Positions 54,083 through 64,000 of a stretch of 64,000 nucleotides of DNA are shown here, one piece after another (the first letter of the stretch is position 1; each line of letters starts with the position of its first letter). The notes under the pieces are model-generated. The model was not told the origin of the DNA. It made no database searches and was given only the letters and a program-made list of their open reading frames with translations. The position numbers were made by a program, and so were the translations under genes. The stretch covers positions 16,005-80,004 of the forward strand of contig NZ_NPKJ01000033.1 in the NCBI RefSeq assembly GCF_002284575.1. The letters run 5' to 3'. Source of the DNA: Mesorhizobium temperatum (GTDB lineage Bacteria > Pseudomonadota > Alphaproteobacteria > Rhizobiales > Rhizobiaceae).

Positions 54083-55123
54083 TCAGCGGGCCATCATCTC
54101 ATCGAAGGCTTGTTGAGCAGCCTCGCCGTTCTTGACCCACCATTCTGAATTGGAAAACACCGAAGTGCCGGCATTTTCAGGCGCGGTCGCAAGCGTCTTC
54201 AGGCGATCCTCGGGAATTAGGCCACCCTCATATGCCGCAGGATTGACCGGGCCATAGGCGATGAAATCGGTCAGTTTCGCAACACGCGCGGGCTGCGTCA
54301 TCGCTGCGATGAGCTTCATGGCGGCTTCCTTATTCGGCGCTCCCTTCGGCACCCCAAGGCAGTCCGTGCCGATAACCGAACCCTTGAACGTGTAGTCAGC
54401 AGCACCCCCGTCTGCTTTCACGGTTTGGGCCCGTCCGTTCCAGGTAACGACCAGATCCGCTTCGCCGTCCTTCAGCAACTGCGCGGACTGAGCTCCCGAG
54501 GTCCACCACACGGCGACATTTGGCTTGATCGCTTCAAGCCGCTTGATGGCGCGCTCCAGACCTTCCGGCGTGCTGAGCACGGAATAGACGTCCGCCGGCG
54601 CCACGCCATCGGAGAGAAGCGCGATCTCGATCGAGTCTTGCGCATTGGCGCGCAACGCGCGGCGGCCCGAGAATTTGGCAACGTCCCAGAATTCCGCCCA
54701 GGTCTTCGGCGGGTTCTCGCCATAGGTCTTGGTGTTCCACGACATGACGGTGCCATAGGAATCGAACGGATAGCAGTAGTCGGACTTTGCACCCTCCGGC
54801 ACGGATTTGGGGTCGATGATCTTGTAGTCGAGCGGCTCCAGCAACGATTGTGCGGCCGCCTGGGCGCCTTCCGGTGAGCCCAGGTGAATGACGTCGGTCG
54901 TGACCGCGCCCGAGGTGACCTGCATCTTCAAGGCGGCCAGGCCGTCGCTTAGCGTCTCCTCGCGGACATCATAGCCGAGCTCTTTTGCAGCAGGGCCCCA
55001 CATGGCCTCTTTCATGGCGTTGCCATAATCGCCACCTGCGGTCGTGATGGTGACTGTTTGCGCATGGACGGGCAAGGCAGCCGAGATTGCGAACGCTGCT
55101 AAGGAAATGCGTAGCCAGGACAT
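54083..55123 (-). CDS. Periplasmic substrate-binding protein (PotD/extracellular family 1-like)
   Basis: The 346-residue protein has a signal peptide (LRISLAAFAISAALPVHA, cut before QTVTI) and a type II binding fold (TVTITTAGGDYGNAMKEAMW, TTDVIHLGSPEGAQAA, CYPFDSYGTVMSWNTKTYG, DLVVTWNGRAQTV). It belongs to the PotD/PotF-like family. The ligand is not predictable from sequence; the linked phosphorylase hints at a nucleoside-like or amine compound. The ATG at 55123 has GGGGAGGAG upstream. It is first gene of the operon. Confidence 0.88.
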   Translation of the reverse strand: MSWLRISLAAFAISAALPVHAQTVTITTAGGDYGNAMKEAMWGPAAKELGYDVREETLSDGLAALKMQVTSGAVTTDVIHLGSPEGAQAAAQSLLEPLDYKIIDPKSVPEGAKSDYCYPFDSYGTVMSWNTKTYGENPPKTWAEFWDVAKFSGRRALRANAQDSIEIALLSDGVAPADVYSVLSTPEGLERAIKRLEAIKPNVAVWWTSGAQSAQLLKDGEADLVVTWNGRAQTVKADGGAADYTFKGSVIGTDCLGVPKGAPNKEAAMKLIAAMTQPARVAKLTDFIAYGPVNPAAYEGGLIPEDRLKTLATAPENAGTSVFSNSEWWVKNGEAAQQAFDEMMAR

Positions 55124-55177
55124 AGGTTCTCCTCCCCAAGATTCATCAAATGGTGCTCGAAATGGCCATTTATTTGT

Positions 55178-55195
55178 AATCGTAACGTTACGATT
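55178..55195. promoter_or_regulatory. LacI-type operator O1 (perfect 18-bp palindrome)
   Basis: AATCGTAACGTTACGATT is a perfect palindrome with the central CG usual for LacI-family operators. On the minus strand a TTGACT (55218-55213) lies 17 bp upstream of it, so the operator would cover the -10 region of the transport operon promoter. It is 55 bp upstream of the binding-protein start. Confidence 0.8.
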
Positions 55196-55260
55196 GCATC
55201 TGAATACGCCTGAGTCAAGCTGCTTCCTATGGGCGTTTGGATTGACCGGGATGTCGAATT

Positions 55261-55274
55261 CGGTAACGTTATGG
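55261..55274. promoter_or_regulatory. Probable second LacI-type operator O2
   Basis: CGGTAACGTTATGG repeats the TAACGTTA core of O1 with imperfect flanks. It lies about 50 bp before the LacI-type regulator gene (55323), consistent with autoregulation, and 74 bp (about seven helical turns) from O1, which could allow looping. Confidence 0.55.
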
Positions 55275-55322
55275 CGGTCAGCAAAATCAGCCGGCGCTTT
55301 CGCAAATGAAGTCGGGCGAACA

Positions 55323-56321
55323 ATGGCCAATCTAAAACAGATCGCGGCGGAACTTTCCCTCTCGGTGACCACGGTGTCCCGCGCTCTGAAGGATGGGCCG
55401 GAAGTGCAGCCCTCGACCATAGCCCGCGTCAAGGAGGCGGCTAAGCGGGTCGGCTATCTACCAAATCATCATGGTCGTGCGCTAAAAACCGGTCGAACGC
55501 TGACGCTGACGGCAATACTCCCGATGGAGACACGAGACCATCTGTCCGATCTGTTGAAGCTTCCCTTAATCGAAGGCATGACGCTGGCGGCGCGGCAAGC
55601 CGGTTATAGTCTGTCCATCTATTCCACCACTCCCGACGACGATCCCGTCGAGAGTGTGCAGCGGCAGCTTCAGGCGCGCAGCACAGACGGACTGATCATC
55701 ACGCGCCTGGTGTCGGGTGATCCGCGCGTCAAGCTGCTGCTGGATAAACGCATGCCATTCGTCGCGTTTGGAAGAACCGACCTGGATACCGCGTATCCCT
55801 ATGTCGATGTCGACAATGAACAGATTGCCTACGAGGCGACCCGACGGCTGATGGATAAGGGCTGTCGACGCATTGCACTGCAACTTCTGGTTCCGGAGGA
55901 TCAGGCAAGTGCCATGCGTCTTTCCGGCTATGGAAGGGCAATGGCCGAGGCCGGTATTCCGATCGACCAATCGCTGATCGGTCATGGCATGTTCACCATG
56001 GAATCGAGCGCAGCCTGGTTCGATCGCTTGCTGGCTTGGTCAGATCCGCCGACAGGCTTGGCATGCGCCAACGAACTGGGCCTTCTAGGGGCGTTACACG
56101 CTCTTGGCAGAAGAGGTCTTACGCCGGGGAGCGACGTCCACATTGTCACTCGTGACAGCACGCGGCTGGCACGCTTCCTGCCGGCGAAGATTGGAGTTCA
56201 TTTCGTGGACATGGCGGGTGTCGGACGCAAACTTATCGAAGTCCTGGAGAGCCGGATCATTAATCCGCTTGGGCCGGTGGAGACAATCTTGCTAAAGGGT
56301 GAATTCGACCCTGGCGAATAG
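55323..56321 (+). CDS. LacI-family transcriptional regulator
   Basis: The 332-residue repressor has an N-terminal HTH and hinge (NLKQIAAELSLSVTTVSRALKDG...KEAAKRVGYLPN, residues 2-50). A periplasmic-binding-protein-like effector domain follows (ARSTDGLIITRLVSGDPRV, PYVDVDNEQIAYEATRRLMDKGCRRIAL). The ATG at 55323 matches the family start. It is divergent from the import operon, whose promoter region holds the palindromic operator. The ligand is likely the imported substrate or its metabolite. Confidence 0.92.
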   Translation: MANLKQIAAELSLSVTTVSRALKDGPEVQPSTIARVKEAAKRVGYLPNHHGRALKTGRTLTLTAILPMETRDHLSDLLKLPLIEGMTLAARQAGYSLSIYSTTPDDDPVESVQRQLQARSTDGLIITRLVSGDPRVKLLLDKRMPFVAFGRTDLDTAYPYVDVDNEQIAYEATRRLMDKGCRRIALQLLVPEDQASAMRLSGYGRAMAEAGIPIDQSLIGHGMFTMESSAAWFDRLLAWSDPPTGLACANELGLLGALHALGRRGLTPGSDVHIVTRDSTRLARFLPAKIGVHFVDMAGVGRKLIEVLESRIINPLGPVETILLKGEFDPGE

Positions 56322-56570
56322 TCTGCCCCAGACTCAAATCAACCGACCCAGGGACGGCGACCCAACCTCGCGCGGCTGCTTCGCGGCGCGATTCCACAAC
56401 TGTCCCGTCGAGCGGAGCACGCACATTTCGACTGAAGGGGACCAGGGCCCGCTTATGGACGCAAGGCGACTGGCGAGACAAGTCGAATTGCCTCCGGCAA
56501 CCCCAGATTGTATCAGCCGCATTTCTGTAGCGCCGAGCGATACCGCTTGAGCTGTAAAATGCTCTGGACA

Positions 56571-57353
56571 TCACTCGACCGGGGCCGTGCCGACCTGGCC
56601 GGCGACTTCCTGATCCAGCTCGGTGAGGAAATCCACGATGCGGGCCGCATTGTCGCCAAGGTCGTAGCGGCCATAACGGGTGGCCGAACGCATGTCGACA
56701 ATGATTGCATCGCCATCGTCGGTCACACGGATGGCGACGTCGGCGGGAAGGCTGAGGAGGAAGCTCCTGGCTAGGGCGTTAATCGTCACCTCGCTTTGCC
56801 CGATCGCGCGGGGAACCGGCGCCGTTAGCTGCCAATCCCGACGATCGAGCACGGTTTCGACTGCTTCCAGGACCCGATCAAAAGGCAGATTGTAGCTGCG
56901 TCCGGTGACAAGCGGATAGGTCTCGGTCTGCAGGCGCTGCTCGCCCGGGGTCGGTGGCGAAAGCGCGTTCATATCCCCGGTCCGAGTGCTGGTGTCGAGC
57001 ATCGGCGGGTCGTCGAAATCCGTCGAGATATCCCTGAGCGGCGGAGAAGTCGCTGCCCAGTAGGCAGCGATACCAAAGGGAGCAAGCACCAGCAGCGCCA
57101 GCAACGTGCCGACGGTGAGATCGCGACCGCCACGGTCGCCGAAATTCCAAAATCTCGAAAAGGCAAATCCGGCGAATAAAAGCGCAAAGGCGGCAAGCAG
57201 AGCGACAATGCCGAGCACCCAAAGGAAAGCCGGCGTTTCAACAAGCTCATATCGGTGGCCGACGAGAACGGTCAGGAGCAGGACCGCCGAAAAAGCGCCT
57301 GTCCGCCGCGACCAGCCGGCCGCCCTCGACGTCTGTCGCTCGGGATTTTCCAT
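56571..57353 (-). CDS. DUF1499 family membrane protein
   Basis: This 260-residue protein has three hydrophobic segments in the first 110 residues, and then a DUF1499 domain (LPFDRVLEAVETVLDRRDWQLTAPV, INALARSFLLSLPADVAIRVTDDGDAIIVDMRSATRYGRYDLGDNAARIVDFL). Function unknown. The ATG at 57353 is used. A much longer open frame runs up into the acyl-CoA ligase gene in another frame and is a shadow. It lies 79 bp downstream of the ligase gene. Confidence 0.85.
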   Translation of the reverse strand: MENPERQTSRAAGWSRRTGAFSAVLLLTVLVGHRYELVETPAFLWVLGIVALLAAFALLFAGFAFSRFWNFGDRGGRDLTVGTLLALLVLAPFGIAAYWAATSPPLRDISTDFDDPPMLDTSTRTGDMNALSPPTPGEQRLQTETYPLVTGRSYNLPFDRVLEAVETVLDRRDWQLTAPVPRAIGQSEVTINALARSFLLSLPADVAIRVTDDGDAIIVDMRSATRYGRYDLGDNAARIVDFLTELDQEVAGQVGTAPVE

Positions 57354-57432
57354 TGTTTTCAGCACTGCTCCACCCCGAACGGGCGCTTTGAGCCGTTTAG
57401 CGGCGGCTTTAAGGCGAAAGACGTCATCTCCG

Positions 57433-59061
<1,629 letters not shown>

Positions 59062-59236
59062 TCTATTCCTCCCATTGGTTTTTCGTTCCATTGTGGGACG
59101 AACAAGCGGATTGTCCAGCCATGACCGGGCAGAAGCAGTACATTGATCGAAAAGACAGGCCGCCACAATCCGGCCATCGTCGGCGTTAACTTTGATTAAT
59201 GGGCAGGGGTGCGATTGGCGAATGAAAGAGGTTCGC

Positions 59237-59593
59237 ATGGACGCGCAGCTCGACGACAAGACTCTCGAAGATACGCTCGCCGAAAGCCTGGCTGATCTGG
59301 TGCCGGACGCCAAAACCGTTTCCGAAGACGAATTCGTCGAAGTTGTCGGCGGCGCCCTTGAGGCGGTCGGCGGCACGCTGTTGTTCAAGATGTGCGTTCA
59401 GAACGAAGGCGAAGGCCAGCACGTTGCCGCGGCATGCGTCGGCGATGGCGGCAACCGCCAGTTCCTGCTTCTTACCTTGCCGACCGGCGGTGGTGCGCTG
59501 AAGGTCGAGACCGCGTCGAGAAGCACCAATCCGGTCGCCGGTATCGCCGCCGCCTATGCCGGGCTGATGGACGCGTTTCAGGCTGCCGCCTGA
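59237..59593 (+). CDS. Small hypothetical protein
   Basis: This 118-residue, acidic protein (LDDKTLEDTLAESLADLVPDAKTVSEDEFVEVVGG) has a mixed alpha/beta C-terminal half (GGNRQFLLLTLPTGGGALKVETAS) and no membrane segment. I do not recognise a family. The ATG at 59237 has GAAAGAGG upstream. It is divergent from the acyl-CoA ligase, and the next gene is 136 bp away on the same strand. Codon bias is like its neighbours, supporting a real gene. Confidence 0.6.
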   Translation: MDAQLDDKTLEDTLAESLADLVPDAKTVSEDEFVEVVGGALEAVGGTLLFKMCVQNEGEGQHVAAACVGDGGNRQFLLLTLPTGGGALKVETASRSTNPVAGIAAAYAGLMDAFQAAA

Positions 59594-59729
59594 TGTGGTC
59601 ATCGGCAGGGCCGATTTGACGAGAGATCCGGCAACGCCAAAGGCGATGGTTTTCGAGCCCCGCATTCGACGGCGGCCTTGCGCGGCGCGCACGCCCGACA
59701 CACTTTAGGTCGTGCAAGGAGAACCCGTC

Positions 59730-60119
59730 ATGGACCAGATCGCCAATCCGTCACCCGGCTTTCAACGCAACCGGGGTAAAGTGATTACTGTCGAGCCCTA
59801 CATCGGCACTGTGACCGTACGCGCCGGCGACGCGGTCATTGCCTCGTCCACGAGGGCCAAGGTGTTAGCCGAATCCCCCTACCCCCAGGTCCTCTACATT
59901 CCATTCGAAGACATCGATTTCGACCAGCTTCGCAAGACGGAACTGTCGACCCACTGCCCTTACAAGGGCGATGCGAGCTATTGGAGCGTTCTGCCCGCCG
60001 CGGAAGCAGGCAAGAATGCAATGTGGGCCTACGAGCAGCCTTTCGACGAAATGATCGAAATCCGCGATCACGGCGCATTCTATCCCAACAAAGTGACGAT
60101 CGAAGCCAAACCCGCCTGA
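59730..60119 (+). CDS. DUF427 domain protein
   Basis: The 129-residue protein carries GTVTVRAGDAVIASSTRAKVLAESPYPQVLYIPFEDID, THCPYKGDASYWSV and AMWAYEQPFDEMIEIRDHGAFYPNKVTIE, the diagnostic DUF427 blocks. Function unknown, cytoplasmic. The ATG at 59730 follows AAGGAG at 8-nt spacing; an earlier frame from 59712 is less likely. It converges on ppdK with a 67-bp gap. Confidence 0.85.
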   Translation: MDQIANPSPGFQRNRGKVITVEPYIGTVTVRAGDAVIASSTRAKVLAESPYPQVLYIPFEDIDFDQLRKTELSTHCPYKGDASYWSVLPAAEAGKNAMWAYEQPFDEMIEIRDHGAFYPNKVTIEAKPA

Positions 60120-60186
60120 GCAGGAACGACTCGAAACCTGTCCTGCCGATCAGTCGGGGGTGCAATCGTTGCCGATGTCGTGCCCC

Positions 60187-62865
<2,679 letters not shown>

Positions 62866-63074
62866 GCTTGCTCTCCGGTTGCAGGAGATTGAAAAGATTG
62901 ACGAAGCCGAAGTTCCGCCGTGTCCCTATCCGAGCGATATTATGCTGCAGTGCGAAAGGCAAGCGTCGGCAAAGCCAGCCGGCTTCTACAATCGATTAAG
63001 AAAAAGCGATGCCAAAAAGACTTGCGGCTCGATGGCCACTTAAGTAGAACATAACAGGAACCAGGGGTAACGCC

Positions 63075-63419
63075 ATGAGACTGACCGGAAAACTCGATTA
63101 TCTGGAAATGCCGGCAACTGGTGGAACGCTGGATAGACTCAAGGCTTTCTACAGCGCCGCCTTTTCCTGGTCGTTCACCGACTACGGGCCGACCTATTCG
63201 GCGTTTTCAGAAGGTCTTGACGGAGGCTTCCATGCTGATGCCGGCGAAGCGCCCGCCAAGCCGCTTTCCGTGCTTTATTCCGAGCACCTGGAAGAAACCT
63301 TGGGCGCCGTCGAAAATGCCGGCGGCACGATCGTCAAGCCGATCTTCTCATTCCCCGGTGGCAGGCGGTTCCATTTCATGGATCCGGCAGGCAATGAAAT
63401 GGCCGTCTGGGGTGAATAG
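63075..63419 (+). CDS. VOC-family (glyoxalase-like) protein
   Basis: The 114-residue protein has the vicinal-oxygen-chelate fold pattern: LDYLEMPATGGTLDRLKAFYSAAFSWSFTDYGPTYSAF, then VLYSEHLEETLGAVENAGGTIVKPIFSFPGGRRFHFMDPAGNEMAVW, ending in the usual D-P-x-G-N block. The metal-ligand set is not complete enough to name a reaction. It is divergent from ppdK. Confidence 0.82.
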   Translation: MRLTGKLDYLEMPATGGTLDRLKAFYSAAFSWSFTDYGPTYSAFSEGLDGGFHADAGEAPAKPLSVLYSEHLEETLGAVENAGGTIVKPIFSFPGGRRFHFMDPAGNEMAVWGE

Positions 63420-63562
63420 CGACAGAACTCCCCATCCAGGACGATGATTGCGGACCGAAACTCTGGCTACGGTCCAGTTGCGCATAGCCGCTATTCTCGG
63501 CATTGAGCTTTCCGTCGGCTCGTCCTATAAGGCCGCGCGCGCAACGGGCATATTCCCGTTGC

Positions 63563-63637
63563 TGGGGCGTAGCCAAGTGGTAAGGCATCGGTTTTTGGTA
63601 CCGACAATCCCAGGTTCGAATCCTGGCGCCCCAGCCA
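63563..63637 (+). tRNA. tRNA-Gln (anticodon UUG)
   Basis: The acceptor stem TGGGGCG/CGCCCCA, D-arm AGCCAAGTGGTAAGGCA and anticodon stem TCGGT/ACCGA surround loop TTTTGGT (anticodon TTG, glutamine). The T-arm CCAGGTTCGAATCCTGG is followed by a discriminator G and an encoded CCA at 63635-63637. All parts fit a 75-nt tRNA. Confidence 0.95.
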
Positions 63638-63684
63638 TCGCTCACAGGGTCCATTCTGGACACATGTGTAGCAACCACTTAGTA

Positions 63685-63719
63685 ATGCGACAGTTGAGCA
63701 AGATAGAGATGCGACAGTT
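63685..63719. repeat. Direct repeats downstream of the tRNA
   Basis: ATGCGACAGTT occurs twice (63685-63695 and 63709-63719) with 24-bp periodicity, starting 48 bp after the tRNA. This could be a worn end of an IS element or an attachment-site remnant, but no transposase or integrase is visible. Confidence 0.4.
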
Positions 63720-63753
63720 TTCGTCGGCCGGCGAAAGGTCGCTGTATCGCATA

Positions 63754-64000
63754 TTAGCTCATTGGCCATACGATCATAAGCATCGGCACAGCAACAATGA
63801 CGACGAGGAACGATAGCGGCAGTCCCAGACGCGGATAATCGCTGAAACGGTAGCCGCCCGGCCCCATGACGAGCGTGTTGCACTGGTGGCCGATCGGGGT
63901 GAGAAAATCGCAGCCGGCGCCAATGGCGACCGCCATCAGAAATGCTTCCGGCCTGTAGCCGAGATCGCCAGCAAACTCGGCGGCGATAGGCGCCATGACC
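63754..64000 (-). CDS. C-terminal end of a probable SLC13/CitT-type transporter (partial)
   Basis: The frame is open at the right window edge and ends at 63754 (82 codons visible). The sequence APIAAEFAGDLGYRPEAFLMAVAIGAGCDFLTPIGHQCNTLVMGPGGYRFSDY has the (T)PIGHQ(C)NT-GPGGY block of DASS/SLC13 permeases, followed by the final membrane helix (FLVVIVAVPMLMIVW). The substrate cannot be predicted from this part. Confidence 0.8.
   Translation of the reverse strand, partial: VMAPIAAEFAGDLGYRPEAFLMAVAIGAGCDFLTPIGHQCNTLVMGPGGYRFSDYPRLGLPLSFLVVIVAVPMLMIVWPMS

Overview
The window reads as chromosomal DNA of a rhizobial alphaproteobacterium, most like Mesorhizobium or a close relative. This rests on high GC with strong third-position bias, the frc-type fructose importer with a divergent ROK regulator, a cysD / fused cysN-cysC / cysQ sulfate-activation operon, a glgP-glgB glycogen block, pyruvate phosphate dikinase, and two intergenic palindromic repeats of a kind common in rhizobia. 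The genus is an inference from familiarity, not from a search.

Layout. 1-4.6 kb: glycogen metabolism on the minus strand (glgB cut by the window edge, glgP). 4.8-10.7 kb: fructose-type ABC importer frcB-frcC-frcA (minus) divergent from frcR, a FucU/RbsD-type mutarotase and a PfkB sugar kinase (plus). 10.9-12.1 kb: DegT-family aminotransferase. 12.2-15.9 kb: PAPS-forming operon cysD-cysNC-cysQ. 15.9-17.1 kb: gene-poor stretch with decayed fragments. 17.1-48.4 kb: a large surface-polysaccharide locus, nearly all leftward. 48.8-50.4 kb: bioY and an MBL-fold hydrolase. 50.4-56.3 kb: a PotABCD-like ABC importer with a divergent nucleoside-phosphorylase homologue, controlled by a LacI-type regulator read the other way. 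56.6-63.4 kb: DUF1499 protein, acyl-CoA ligase, two small proteins, ppdK and a VOC protein. 63.6-64.0 kb: tRNA-Gln(UUG) and the C-terminal end of a probable SLC13-type transporter.

The polysaccharide locus has two parts. The left part (17.1-25.1 kb) holds export and control machinery: a PHP-type phosphotyrosine phosphatase, an outer-membrane export lipoprotein (Wza/OPX type), a BY-kinase co-polymerase (Wzc/ExoP type), a TPR protein, an O-antigen-ligase/polymerase-like membrane protein, and, in the opposite direction, a secreted protein resembling GH56 hyaluronidases. The right part (25.4-48.4 kb) starts with a NusG/RfaH-like antiterminator and a polyprenyl-phosphate glycosyl-1-phosphate transferase. 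It continues through gmd, six glycosyltransferases, a Wzx flippase, a Wzy-like polymerase, an acyltransferase, an acetyltransferase, two FkbM methyltransferases, two other methyltransferases and a ManC-AGE fusion. This is the complete logic of a Wzx/Wzy-dependent capsule or exopolysaccharide: GDP-mannose is made by ManC-AGE and oxidised by Gmd, the repeat unit is built on a lipid carrier, flipped by Wzx, polymerised by Wzy, and exported by Wzc/Wza under phosphorylation control. The middle (about 29-39 kb) is visibly richer in A/T, has alternative start codons and carries fragments of duplicated genes. That is what a serotype cassette exchanged by recombination would look like.

The most interesting points are: a dedicated antiterminator heading a ~30 kb leftward cluster; a GH56-like gene plus a decayed second copy 15 kb away inside the same locus; a diverged direct duplication (GT4 tail plus acyltransferase head) that flanks an inserted FkbM gene; and a LacI-controlled import operon whose phosphorylase lacks the usual purine-recognition residues of MTA phosphorylase.
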